From: Triglochin maritima
Taxonomy: Eukaryota; Streptophyta; Magnoliopsida; Alismatales; Juncaginaceae
Reading direction: 5' to 3'
Assembly: GCA_963682175.1 (NCBI GenBank)
Contig: OY821772.1
Span: 60,286,925-60,350,924, forward strand
Length of the DNA: 64,000 nucleotides
Position numbers and translations under genes: made by a program. Below the pieces are notes generated by a model. The model ran no database searches. It was not told the origin of the DNA and saw only the letters and a list, made by a program, of their open reading frames with translations. Within the stretch, counting starts at the first letter, position 1. Every line of letters begins with the position of its first letter. Positions 11,345-29,061 of this stretch are shown here, in pieces.

Positions 11345-12395
11345 ATTTAAATTAATTACATGTTATTTGAAATTTTAAAATTATAAAATTTACATAGCAA
11401 TATAAGTGTTTATTTTTAGATCTTGAAAAGATAAATTATTTGATGATTGTTTTAAAAATTAATAGTTTTAATTTAACAAGATAATTACATTATAATTTTT
11501 TTTGAGATTTAATTTAGTCGTGGTACATAAAATAGAAAAACAGAACTAGCAGGACATGCCACATGTGTGCGTTGCAGAGTGAGCAACATTCAAACATTCG
11601 TGCATCAACATTTTCATACCCAACTATTGCCGATGCCATCTAAATGCCTTGGCCCCATCATTTATCCATTACTGGTGTTCTAATTTGGATATGCAACCCA
11701 CTTGTCTCAACGAGGTGGATACTGGGGTATTGTCATTGTGGTCTTTAGAAAGAAAAACACAATTCATAAAAAAATAAAAAATAAAACACGCAAACACCTC
11801 ATGTGCAATTGAATCACGTTAAGGTAATCATCACGAGGAAATACCAGAAATAATTGGAAAACGCGCCGGTAATGTTTTCTCTCACTCTATGAATAACGCT
11901 GCAAGACATGTTCTACATTGGGCAGTTGATGTGAGCCCCGATCCCCAACTTTTCTATCTCCTATTGCTGCCCAGGACATAATTGAAGGGTGGGCAACTTG
12001 TAACTCTAAACGGTCTCTAAGAACATCATTGATGAGACTTTTTTATCGGATGTCTAGGCGAAACTCCCTCTAACAGGAGGGGTTAGGAATGCAAATGCTA
12101 ACAAATTATCTGAGTATTCAATTTGAAAATTACAATTTGGTTGATATTTAGTAAAAATGTTTTTACCGAATACAATTTAAAATTGAAATTGATTTAATTT
12201 TTTAACATTTTTAAATTCGGATACGAACTCGGATATAAGTCAAACCATATCCAAATATCCGAAAATATTAATTTTGATATAAAATATATGTGGTTATTAA
12301 TATTTGTATTGTGAGTTAATAAAAAATAAACGGAATACACGTTATTATTATATATTTACTAAACCCAATATATACATTAATAACCTATTATTGCA
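11345..12395. other. Intergenic DNA without recognised features
   Basis: AT-rich sequence on both strands with no coding frame or element boundary that I can support. Confidence 0.3.
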
Positions 12396-12556
12396 GTGGT
12401 AAAGGGCTGCATTTGTCTTCTGATAACCCACGTTCGAACAACATCACTTTAGTATTTTGATCAGAAAATTGAAAAACAAGATGTCAAGCATAGGAATCGA
12501 ACTCAGGTTTCAAGTTGTTAGGTAATTAACCACTATGTCATCACATGTTTTGGTTT
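12396..12556. other. Convergent tRNA-like (pol III promoter-like) segments
   Basis: On the plus strand, TTGCAGTGGTAAAGG resembles box A and CACGTTCGAAC resembles box B about 30 bp later. On the minus strand (about 12556-12485), ACATAGTGGTTAATTAC resembles box A and GAGTTCGATTCC matches box B. Neither folds into a credible tRNA by eye. They could be two tRNA-derived SINE heads or one element with tRNA-like ends. Confidence 0.4.
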
Positions 12557-13469
12557 AAAATTGACACAAGTTTGTTATTATTCTTTGAATATGTGAGCCT
12601 GTGTGGGAAATCATTTAATCCCACATCGGAAGAGTTCAAAGTTTTAGTTTGTTTCAAAACTCCTTAGTCCCTATGTTAGATGTGGTGTTTGGTAACCTTT
12701 CTCCCTAGTCCCAAAAGTAGTTACATTTGGGGTATTTTGTGTATATCCAAAATGTACACGAAATTATATGGGACATACGGGTTAGGATGATGTGTCTATA
12801 GTCCGTATAAACCAATGTGGACACCCTAAATAAAACAATACATAGTGTAGGCACCATAAAGAAAACAATAGATAAGTTTATTAACATTAAAACACCAAGG
12901 GTGGCACTTGCCTACGCGTGCCTGGGTACGCCCCTTTCCATTCAGCTCAACAAAAAATACATATTTTTTATTATCAAAGATTAACTAAATCACACATTAT
13001 TTATTTATTTTCACACACGTTAAATTATACAACTTTTGGTTTCCACCATATATATCTCCTCAAAACCTTTCATTATCCCTCAAAACTTCCACAAGATCAG
13101 TGATAGGGATGTCAAGGGAGACGACGCGGGAGTGAGTCTTGAGGGAGGTGGGGATGCTGACAACGTTGGTGAGGACGTTGCGATGAAGTTGGTCGGCGTG
13201 GAGCTCGTCCCGAGGGCGAAGATCATGTTAGATCTTACGAACTCCATGACGTGGTGGACGACAAGACGCTTGCGGTCCTCCTAAGAGGGATGAGAGGGGG
13301 AGATAGAGGGGTGGTGGGGTTGAGAGTGCTTGGAGTGGAGGAAGAAAATGATGTGAGATAATATAGTCATTGCATTCGTCTTTTTAAATGATCATCCCCT
13401 TAAAATGTTCACCCAAAGGGAAGGAGTGGAATGGGGAGTGGATGGGAGGGGAGGTGGAGGTGGAGGAGA
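12557..13469. other. Intergenic DNA with a GC-rich island
   Basis: Mostly AT-rich. A TCCCACATCGGAAGAGTTC sequence at about 12620, a type common in plant repeats, suggests an old element. At 13110-13285 there is a GC-rich island. Its minus strand reads a stretch like DELHADQLHRNVLTNVVSIP without a stop, but the frame is interrupted further upstream and I do not recognise the protein. It may be a gene fragment. Confidence 0.35.
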
Positions 13470-14222
13470 CGACAAACACGTATGATAAAAATGATAAACT
13501 CATATATTAAAAAGAACAAACTTATTGGTTAAAAAAGACAAACTTATAAGTTAAAAAAGACAAACTCATAAGTTAAAAATGACAATATCATATATTAAAA
13601 ATGACAAACACAGATGATAAAAATGACAAACTCACACATTGAAAAGGACAAACCAGTAGGTTAAAATTGACAAACCATGTCTTTAAAAGGGTAAACCCAC
13701 ACATTAAAAATGACAGACCAATAGGTTAAAATTGACAAACTCATATATTAAAAAGGACAAACCCACACATTAAAAATGACACACCAATTGGTTAAAATGG
13801 ACAAACTCATATATTAAAAAAAACAAACCCACACCTTAAAAAGGACAAACAAGTAGGTTAAAATAGACAAATCTATATCTTAAAAAGGACAAACCAACAC
13901 CTTAAAAAGAAAAAAAACCAATAGGTTAAAATGGACAAACTCATAACTTAAAAAGGACAAACTCACACCATAAAAAGTACACACCAGTATGTTAAAATGG
14001 AAAAACTAATATATTAAAAAGGACAAATCAACACCTTAAAAGGACACACCAGTAGGTTAAAATGGACAAACCAATATCATAAAAAGGGCAAACTCACACC
14101 TTAAAAACGACAAACCAATAAGTTAAAATGGACAAACCATATCTTAAAAAGGACAAACACTTATATTAAAAAAGGCATATCAAAAATTAAAAAAGACAAA
14201 CACGGAAGTTAAAACGGACACA
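13470..14222. repeat. 22-bp minisatellite, about 34 degenerate units
   Basis: A tandem array with unit like GACAAACTCATATATTAAAAAG. The GACAAAC head and TTAAAA tail are kept, while the middle alternates between variants (TCATATATT, CCACACATT, CAGTAGGTT, CATAAGTT). Variants recur in a rough order, so higher-order units of several 22-mers are likely. No coding frame spans it. Confidence 0.9.
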
Positions 14223-15045
14223 CCCAATGCTTCTCATTTTACCTTTGTATCTAAAGGTTGCATGAAGAAATCAAAAGTTACATTGGGAAACTAAATGTTG
14301 CATGAGAAACTAAAATGTTATATTAGGAAAATAATGTTGCATGTGTAAAATAAAGGTTGCATGTGACACAAAATAAATAAACACATTTTAATTAATTTTA
14401 GAAAGTAAAATACATTTGAATTTTACTGATTGAACTGCTGACTGTACTAACCATGCCAGGTGCATCTGGAACGTTGCGTCCGTGTATATCTGTCTTGTTA
14501 TTATCATGTGCATGGTAAGTAGTTGCAGCTATATGGGCAAAAAAGAGTTTTGGTAAGTTGTAGAATAGTAGTATAATACTTGCATTTCAAATATCCTATC
14601 CTGTACCACGTTATCAACCCCTTTTCATATCTCTTCTAACATGGTTTCCTTTGTCATCTAAAAAGTTCAAACCACTTTCGTCTCTTTTCCTCCAACACAA
14701 GTTAAACGAAAATACTCATATTTTAATACAACAACACCTAACCAATAACTAAAACATACTTAGACTACAATAGGAGAATATCTAGCTTGCGAGCATGAGT
14801 AAAGACGAGCATCCTAATATAGTTTCTCATCATTTAAAAAAATAAGATAATCTCTCATCCACCACATCATACATTGCTTTTCACCTTTATCTCCTACATT
14901 TTCTCATCTCTCTTCCTACCTTTTAACCCTTTTTTTTTCAAAATTTGAATTTCAAATGAATCAGCATTCGCATTCAGAATTATTACATTATGACAAATTA
15001 CATTTGCAATCATCAGTAATCCTGAACAATTACTTAAGTGTCACA
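14223..15045. other. Intergenic DNA between minisatellite and CACTA element
   Basis: AT-rich with no gene seen. A short run of ATGTTGCATGAG-like repeats follows the minisatellite at about 14255-14370. Confidence 0.3.
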
Positions 15046-15048
15046 ATT

Positions 15049-16564
15049 CACTAGTGCAGAATACTCTTTAGTCGTCGCTCAATAGACGTTGGCTATTATA
15101 ACAACTGATGTCTAGTTGGACGAAGATAACATAGACGTCGGTCGTTACCAAGGCCGACGTCTATGTGGTACTATAGACGTCGGCTATTGGAATACTGATT
15201 TCATCTGACGTCTATATGCTATAGACGTCGACTTATAGACGTCGGGTGTTAGAATCCCTGTGAATCCGACGTCTATAGGGTATAGACGTCGACTTATAGA
15301 CGTCAACTGTTATAGACGACCGACGTCTATACCCCCTGCATATAGACGTCGATGTATAAACGTCGGATATCTATAATATCCGACGTCTATAGGTCTTAAA
15401 GAAATCGAACAGACGCGTTTCTGTCATTCATTTCAGACGAAACTCCCAAACCCTAGCCGTCCCGCGACCGAACTCTCCTCCGCGACCGATCTCCGACCGA
15501 TCCGCACCGTCTCCGGCACCGCAGCGACGTCCCAAGCTCTCCTCCCCGTCTCCGGCCCTCTTCTCCTTCTTCCTCCGTCTTCCTCTTCATCCTAACCAAT
15601 GTAAGTGTCAAGTTCGTTTTTGTTGGTTTGTTTTTGGATTTTTCTTGTAGTTACGATTCCTTTCAATGTTAGTAAGCTTCTCCTCTCGTTTATTGTTGGT
15701 GAATGCAACATTTCGATTTTTTGGTTTTAATCTTGAATATATTCGTATTTTCGTGATTTATGCTTAAGTTTGTTGATATTTTGTATGTTCTTGAAAGAAA
15801 TGGAGTCTCTTGCTAGCTTGAACTAGTTAAGCTTTTGATCGAAGTCTTTTGGACTCATAATTTACTAGAAATTGTTAATTTGGTAGTTGATTAATTTACT
15901 AGACATTGTTAATTTGGTAGTGGATTAATACTAAATGAGGAATTTTCGTTGATGTTTTATTTGGTAGGTTGTTTTGTAACAGTGCTATAACATTGATACC
16001 CTAATTGAAAATCTTTGGTTTTTTAATTTTTGCTATGCCTTGCTTGTATGTTATATCCGAGCCTAGCCTTTTATGTTTAAAGTTATAAATTAAAATTTAT
16101 TCCTCTGAATAGTTAAAGTTATATCCGAGCCTAGCTATTTATTTATTTTTGTCCAGGTTTAGGAATAGACGTCGGCTGTTTTAATTAGCCGACGTTTATT
16201 CCTCTGAAGAAAGGAATAGACGTCGGCTGTAGTATGAATCCGACGTATATGCTTTAAGAATAGACGTCGTCTCTTATGGAACCGACGTATATGCTTTAGG
16301 AATAGATGTCGTCGCTTATTGAACCGACGTTTATACCTAACGAATAGAAGTCGGTCTATATAACGACCGACGTCTATTCGTTAAAGAATAGACGTCGGCT
16401 TATATATACATCCGACGTATATTCTTTAGGTATAGACGTCGGTCTATATGAAGGCCGACGTCTATGTATGGACGACGCACACATAGACGTCGGATCTGGG
16501 AGTGCTTATATCCTACGTATATAGTCCCGTACATCCGACGTATATTCCATTTTCTGTAGTAGTG
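15049..16564. mobile_element. Non-autonomous CACTA (En/Spm) element, 1516 bp
   Basis: Begins CACTAGTGCAGAATA and ends with the complement of CACTACTACAGAAAA, with the 3-bp TSD ATT on each side (15046-15048 and 16565-16567). Both subterminal regions (about 15060-15400 and 16160-16555) are packed with TAGACGTCGG and its complement CCGACGTCTA, often as facing pairs with a short spacer. In CACTA elements such subterminal repeats bind the element's DNA-binding protein. The centre has a GC-rich leader-like stretch (about 15440-15600) ending in a splice-donor-like AATGTAAGTG, then AT-rich intron-like DNA. No transposase frame remains. Confidence 0.93.
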
Positions 16565-16567
16565 ATT

Positions 16568-17442
16568 ATTCCGTTTGGTTATTATTTTCAAGTGTTTTCT
16601 TGGGCAAACAAATTGTGTTATCTGTGTAATATGTAACGTATAAGTAAGATATTGTCTTGGTAATTAGTACTTCAAATATAATTAAAGTGTGTGATAATTA
16701 ACAAATACTTGCTAATTTAGTTGGTAATTACACAAATCACATTCGTTTGCTTCGGGTAACTTAGTTGACTATATACATACCGGGTAATCAACTAATCATG
16801 GGTGTGTAGCTGTTTTAACGTATTCGAATGAACGATACGGTTTTGGATACTTAGCCAATTGAGATTGTGTAGTTCAATGGGCAGGATGGGTAAGATAACG
16901 TTACCATTTATTCATTTATATTATAAAACATTTGGTAGTGTTTTCAGATAATTTAGTTGGTAATTACACAAATTAAATTAGGTAATTTGTTTATTGGCGT
17001 CAGGTAATTTAGTTGAATACATATACCATGGTAATCAATGAAAACGAAGAATATAATTACTATGTTTCAACATAGTAAGGAAACAATGAAAGCGAAGAAT
17101 AACAATTATATATTTTTAAAAATACTTACTTCATAACATGAAAATACCACGGTATATACCCAAACCACAAACATAAATGAAGACAATATGATCGAGTATA
17201 AAAAAACAATATGATGTTATTAAAAAATCTGGGCAAAATAAACAGAAGAAACGATGAAGCTAAGATAATGTTGTAGAAGGTCCACATTTAACGATTGTTG
17301 AGTATTTATAATGCGGTCTTAGGTATATTGGAAAATGTTGTGGGTATTTGTAATGTGCCGACGTAAGTAAAAATAAAATAACAAATCATGGCATTAACGA
17401 AGTATTGTGAAGCACAAAATACCATCAAAAAAGTGATAGTGG
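16568..17442. other. AT-rich intergenic DNA
   Basis: No gene is seen. A phrase like TTAGTTGGTAATTACACAAAT recurs at about 16720 and 16955, probably a decayed repeat. Confidence 0.3.
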
Positions 17443-17451
17443 ATAAAATTT

Positions 17452-18542
17452 GGGAACTACTATTCGTCGCCCCAAAATTACTTAAATCGCCCCAACAAAT
17501 TACCATTTTGCCCTTCAGAAACTTTAAAAAAATTTTTTTTAGGGGGAGGCGTCTGCCGGAGCCGCCTCCCCATAGGAGGGAGGCGGCTCCGGCAGACGCC
17601 TCCCCCTAAAAAAATTTTTTTTTGGGTTTTTTTTAATATTAATAGAAAATAGGGTTTACATTATCAAATTTAATATGTTTGTACATTATGTAGTGTGGAT
17701 TGATTATCAAAAAATTTGAAAGATAGGATACTCATCATAAAAAAATAACAGTACGACAGAGAAACAAAAACAAATACAAAAACAAACGTACGACAGATAA
17801 ACAAATACAAGTACGAATAGTAAGTGTACGACAGAAACGAGAATACAGTAATAAGAGTAAGATACTAATACTCTAACTACTCATCAACCTAATCATGGTC
17901 GGGGATGCCCAACTGAGAATGTCACGCCTGTATCAAGTGATCATCATCTACACAAGCAGCTCTGGTGTACTCGCCTGACATCTCGTCCTTCTTCTCCAGG
18001 ATCGGCTACACAGCCCAAATCATCTTACCCATCCACTGTACATAACAACCCCATTAGTATTTTTTTATCTGTCGTACGTTTGTTTTCGTATTTGTTTTTG
18101 TTTCTCTGTCGTACTGTTATTTTTTTATGATGAGTATCCTATCTTTCAAATTTTTTGATAATCAATCCACACTACATAATGTACAAACATATTAAATTTG
18201 ATAATGTAAACCCTATTTTCTATTAATATTAAAAAAAACCCAAATTTTTTTTTTTTAGGGGGAGGCGTCTGCCGGAGCCGCCTCCCCATAGGAGGGAGGC
18301 GTCTGCCGGAGCCGCCTCCCCATAGGGGGGCGACGTCCGCCACAGACGCCCGATCCAAGGGTCGGGCGTCTGTGTCAGCCGCCTCCCCCCTATGGGGAGG
18401 CGGCTCCGGCAGACGCCTCCCTCCTATGGGGAGGCGGCTCCGGCAGACGCCTCCCCCTAAATTTTTTTTAAAGTTTCTGAAAGGTAAAATGGTAATTTGT
18501 TGGGGCGATTTAAGTAATTTTGGGGCGATGAATAGCAATTCA
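17452..18542. mobile_element. Foldback MULE with near-identical long arms (MULE-1)
   Basis: The ends (GGGAACTACTATTCGTCGCC at the left, related sequence in complement at the right) belong to the same family as three other elements here. Flanks 17443-17451 (ATAAAATTT) and 18543-18551 (GTAAAATTT) form a 9-bp TSD with one mismatch. The arms (about 17452-17796 and 18060-18542) are inverted copies that look almost identical, apart from a GC-rich module (GGGGGAGGCGTCTGCC and complement) that is expanded in the right arm. The spacer is about 260 bp. There is no coding capacity. A transcript would fold into a long hairpin. Confidence 0.88.
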
Positions 18543-18551
18543 GTAAAATTT

Positions 18552-19899
18552 TGACAACTCCGTAAATGAAGCACGTAAGTACGGAAACTTCGAGAACTAG
18601 TACAACTTCCTTTGATACCTACCAGTCAAATAGAACTACCTGGCAACCAAATATGTTAGAATCCACTGATCAACTGATCTAGAGTAAGAAATATTGCAAA
18701 AATAATAATCGTAACGATAGTATGAACCCATTCATTTGACAAAGAAATTTATGTGGTAACGACGAATACGATGACCATCAACGTCAGATCTTCTTTGGTG
18801 GTCAACTAGTCATAGAAGTCTGCTTAAATAGGTTGTGGTGGGTCCTCCATGTTGGCCACTTTTCACCATTTTGAAATGGATGTCCCACCCATTAAAGATT
18901 TAGATGCTTTTTCTATCCATGACATGATATTGGTTGCTCCCACTCTTTTTGACTTCATAGTAAGGATTTTCACCTAAATCCACTACTTTTCAAGTTTTCA
19001 TGTGTTATCACAAATACCTTTTTCTTCCACTATTTTCATAAACAACATCATTTTTAGACAATCATATCAAAATTAGCATAATGTCATTTGCAGATAATAA
19101 TTCCGTCTAATATGATCACATGGGCAACAATCTTTGGATCAATCTGCAGGCATGGTTTTCTAAGCATACTTCTATTAAGGTTAGATCAATCATTTACTTC
19201 TTTTAGATCAAAATCAGGATCGCAGATGACGAAAAGTTAAACTGAACGTTTGAAATACGAGGGTTATTTGTCATAGCACACTTTGAAAAAAGGTTACGGT
19301 GTAAAAAAACCTTATTGACAATGGATTTGCGTTGTTGGTGACGGTATATCTAAAAAGGAGTCCACTCGAAGGAAACACGTATTCAAAGCGTGATTACTGG
19401 TCAGAGACTATAGAGAAGCCACAAAGAACAGATTAAATATGCAAGGCAGATAAGTGGACCATTTTATGTCAACCAGAGGTCAGTATCAAATTTTAGGGTT
19501 CCTACATTCAGATCGCTTTCAGAAAGATACCAGTTGAAGATGAAACCATTTTAATATGTTCACAATTGGATGAAAGGGAAACCCAACTACTCCGCAAGAA
19601 TAATACTCATTATTAAACCACTAAAAGTCCAAAACTAAGAAATGCATATGCATTATTGTCACATTTACATACGATAATACAACACGACCTAGTTCTAGGT
19701 GAGCGGGAGTTCCCCATTTAACGGGTTAGGACATGGAGAATATCAACGAAAGCTGAACAGAGACAACTTCAAAGATTTTATTCCAATGGAAGGCAAGCAA
19801 TTTTTTCTCACAAGGAACCTCAGGCTGTTACACTAGTCTAGTTCTCATTGACTGGAAAACTAGAAAAAGAGAGGTAGAACTAGCATTAAACAGGCCATC
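18552..19899. other. GSNOR 3' flank
   Basis: No separate gene is seen. The bases just before 19900 are the 3' UTR of the minus-strand gene, with no certain polyadenylation site. The rest is AT-rich intergenic DNA. Confidence 0.4.
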
Positions 19900-25396
<5,497 letters not shown>

Positions 25397-25903
25397 TGTT
25401 GGAGCTTTTTTTTTTTTTCTTATCTTATCCTATCTTCTCTCCTCGCGTCGCTTCCGATTGTAGTGGTGGTGAGTTGAGTGGAGGTTTTAGTTTGGGCTAA
25501 AAGGTAGTGGGAGAAAGAGTGGGTTTTGACGATGATCCCGCCGGCACACTTCTGCCTAACATGTGTCGCCTCCTCAGTGTCGCGCTTCAATAATTCAATC
25601 GAATCGTTAAACATCATCCCAAAATTACTTAAATCGTCATTTGAAATTACCATTTTACCTTTCTCTCATTTCCACTGCTATAACGCGACATTTAACCCTC
25701 CTATCACACATCTCTCTTCATCTTCCTCTTATAATCATAAAAAATAATGTTTTGGAGGTCAGTAATGAGTCAACGGACGCCCCAGTGTACTCGAATCTGG
25801 TAAAATATCTAACATCTTTTTAATAAAATAATAATAATAATAAATAATAAAAAATTACGAGCGTCCGACGGAGCCGCCCCACGTAGGAGGGGGGCGTCTG
25901 GGT

Positions 25904-26431
25904 TAGGGCTGTCAATGGGTAGAAATTTACCCGCAACCCGCCCCGCCCCGCCCCGCCTAACGCGGGTTGCGGACAAAAAATTGTTACCCGCCACCCGCAC
26001 AACCCGCATAATAAGCGGGGCGGGTTGCGGTTTTCTCCCAACCCGCCCCGCATAACCCGCAACCCGCATAAGCCATATATATTTTTGATTTTTTTGTATT
26101 TAGTTTTGATTTTGTTTGTATTTAGCTTTAATTTTTTTGTATATAGCTTTAAAAACATACATTGATTGATTTTTTCCTTGATTTTTGTACTTAGTTTTGA
26201 TTAAAATAGATAATGTTAAAGAAAATAAATTTATTTTTGTATTTAACTTTAATAAAAAATTAAACCCGCCAAACCCGCCAACCCGCCCCGCATAGCCTAG
26301 TCCATCCTTACGCGGGGCGGGTAGCGTTTTTTTTTTTTGACCCCGCCCCGCCCCGCCGACCCGCTTAACTTTGGCGGGGCGGGTAGCGGTTGGGTGAAAA
26401 CCCGCCCCGCCCCGCCCCGCTGACAGCCCTA
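25904..26431. mobile_element. Non-autonomous hAT element nested in MULE-2, 528 bp
   Basis: Ends TAGGGCTGTCAATGGGT and the complement of TAGGGCTGTCAGCGGGG, with the exact 8-bp TSD GTCTGGGT (25896-25903 and 26432-26439). Subterminal regions are dense in CCCGCCCCGC and CGGGTTGCGG. The centre is AT-rich. A diverged relative lies at 44286-44688. Confidence 0.93.
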
Positions 26432-26959
26432 GTCTGGGTAAGACGCCTCCCCCATGGGGCTCCCCTCCTACGTGGGGCGGCTCCGTCGGACGTCCCTAAT
26501 TTTTTATTATTTTTTTAAAAAGATAATTGATTATAAATTTAGATAATTGTTAAATTAATTAATTAATAAGTTAATAATTACTATATTCGGATGACTGATA
26601 CCCTTTCGGTACACCGAAAATTCAAAAATTTCCAGATCCAACAATTTCAAAATCCAAAAAAATTCCAGGGGGCGCTGCCCCCTTGCCACCTCACCGGCGA
26701 GGTGGAATGCCGCTCGCTCACCGGTGAGCGAGACCCCCGAACGACCTGTCGATGTGGTATTTGTATGTCAGGATGTTTTACCGCCGGGGGATTTTGGATC
26801 TTAAAAAATGTTGGATCTGAATATTTTTTGAATCTTCATCACTTGCAAAAAACTCATTGTAATCCGACCGGTTACCACCGAAAACTTACAAAGAAACGTC
26901 AAATAATTTGAGATAACACACCGTATAATTTTAATTTGACAAAAAAATTAAAAAAAACG

Positions 26960-27085
26960 GGACGTCTGGCTAAGACGCTTGTACCATCGTGGAGGCGTCT
27001 GGCTAAGACGTCTGTACGATGGTCGAGGCGTCTGGCTAAAACGCTTGTACCATGGTGGAGGCGTCTTAGCCAGACGTCCGAGTCG
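26960..27085. repeat. Tandem GACGC/GGCGTCT module in MULE-2
   Basis: Three direct copies of a roughly 31-bp unit containing GGCGTCTGGCTAAGACG, ending in an inverted copy. Comparable GC-rich modules sit at the same place, just inside the first intron of the element's genes, in MULE-1, MULE-3 and MULE-4. Confidence 0.7.
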
Positions 27086-27301
27086 GAAAAAAATCCACCT
27101 TCGTTACTTTGCCTGATCTAGGTGCTTCGCCAGACATTTTCGTGATGTTGGTACTAGGAATGTTAGTAAAACTGAGTCAAAAATCTTGTTTAAAGATACG
27201 TGACGATATGAGTATTAAATATATTGTTAAGGGCAAAAAGATCATTTCAATGGACGATTTAAGTAGTTTTGGGACAACGTTTAGTAGTTCCCTAATTCAA
27301 T

Positions 27302-27635
27302 TGGATCTATTGTCATCTCATGCAATTCGTTGCCATCCCAACAAACGTAGTAATGTTTTGCATATTGTGGAAGTATTTTCTTAGCATAGATATAGATAGT
27401 TTTGCTTGACTAATTTTATATTGTACTTGAACCACGTTACCTTATATTTTTTACTCATCTCTTTCAAAAATAATCATCTACATGCTAATAAGCAAGTAAT
27501 GGTCGAATCTGTTTTAAAACTCATCATATGATATTCTTTCTCAAGGACGTCTTGTGATGGGATAATAAAAAAAAAGATAAAATCCACAGGACTGCAGGAG
27601 TTAGCATCCACTAACTAAAATACGAGACATCTTTA

Positions 27636-27669
<34 letters not shown>

Positions 27670-29061
27670 CACATACATACATACATTATATCATACCCAT
27701 AAAACTACAATCAACCCCTGGGTGTAATGCAAGTGATTGATGGGTGGAATCATACTTAGGTTTTGAGATCAAATTTTTAATAAGCACAAAAAAATACACA
27801 TTAAGTACCCTGAACAAGTTCTAATTTAGAACCACAACTTACTTTGTAGTGCGAGTATCGAGAAATATTGGCTCGTCAAAAAATAATAACTACAACTAAC
27901 TTATTTCAAAAAAAGAAAATAACTACAACTACCAACTCACTAATGTCACTCTCGGACTCGGTGGTGCTGCAGTAGTATGACAAAGAAACATTGCCAACGC
28001 ATAAATCTAGCGAAGGCGTATGAGAAACAGGTCTCGTGCTCCGGGGGCCCTTCGGAGGGTCACACCCATGAATGATCCAATTTGATGGCGGAGTAATGGA
28101 ACAAGCACACTTGTCTTCTGCACTGGAGATAATCACAACGTGCCAACTTTATCGTTCTCCGACGTTGACGTATCCGTCCCTATATATTGACATTTTTATC
28201 AAGGGAATTTATTATTTTTACAGACGTAATTATAGCTTTTAGAAAAAAAGTATAAATAGATTGTCATCGTCAACGACTTACCTCGTGAATTATCAGAAAG
28301 TATTTTTTTCATATAAAGGAAAATTTACATTTCTAATTGCAACTCCCATCAAAATGAACCCTAAGGTATTCGATCTCATGTGTCGTGAATCAATCAAAGG
28401 TGTCCAACGAACCATAGTTTACGACCCAATGAGTATATAGAAGACAAAAATATCAATTTAACAGATCAATTTTTTAATGAGCCCCAGAACTTGTCATGTA
28501 AGCTAGCAGAAGTATACTACATAGTTTACTCGGTCTCTCAATGGTCGCCCTACGATTTTGGATAGTTCGGATGAAAACGATGGGGGTGATTAACGCATAA
28601 TGATAAAATAAAGTACCTTGAAAGGCTTTAATGTTCCAGGATTTGACATCTAAATTTGAATCCTGCGAAATTGATGCTATGTTATTATATACGAGATCAA
28701 CGGCGAACTTAACCGACAGTCATCATCTTCATTGAACAGGCAGCATGCATGATTGCGTGCCCATCTATTTCCTTCTAGTAAAATAGCAACCAACCTACAA
28801 ATAATATTGTGATTCGTCCACGATAACAAGGCTAAAAACAGATGAAATGAAGATCCTCTTCCACCCAAGACTTCGCCGCTAAGTCTTAGGAACAGAGTGG
28901 AAGCTAGAGTTCAAGACATGGAAGATTAAGGACATTTCTAGCTCACCGGATAAGCCCGCTGTGGCACTAATGTTGTTCACAGATACTACACAAGAGCAAG
29001 GTCGATGTGAAAGCTGTCAGTCAGCTTATCGTACATAATTCGGTGTTAAAATGAAAAAAAA
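27302..29061. other. Intergenic DNA upstream of MULE-2 and 3' flank of the plastid-protein gene
   Basis: No gene is recognised. It includes an AT/CATA microsatellite at 27636-27690. An open frame at 27906-28136 (-) has no known domain. Sequence just below 29062 is probably 3' UTR of the minus-strand gene. Confidence 0.35.

Larger units (their letters stand above)
25600..27292. mobile_element. Non-autonomous MULE just upstream of GSNOR (MULE-2)
   Basis: Exact 9-bp TSD TAATTCAAT (25591-25599 and 27293-27301). The ends, with CCCAAAATTACTTAAATCG-type sequence and its complement, match the MULE family here. It keeps both gene starts of the autonomous element. The PMD-gene start is at 25747-25799 (+), with the donor GT at 25800. 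The mudrA-type start (MSGEAP) is at about 27137-27105 (-). Everything between has been replaced or lost. A hAT element is nested at 25904-26431. The left end lies 204 bp upstream of the GSNOR start codon. Confidence 0.9.

Noticed and set aside
10951..11350. Gly/Arg-rich frames within the 700-bp hAT element
   Set aside because: Low-complexity purine tract and subterminal repeats; the element is non-autonomous.
13470..14222. CRISPR-like array
   Set aside because: The units are adjoining 22-mers without unique spacers, in a plant nuclear sequence.
26936..27121. Small repeated Lys/Arg protein (61 codons)
   Set aside because: It is simply the translated 31-bp GC-rich module inside MULE-2.
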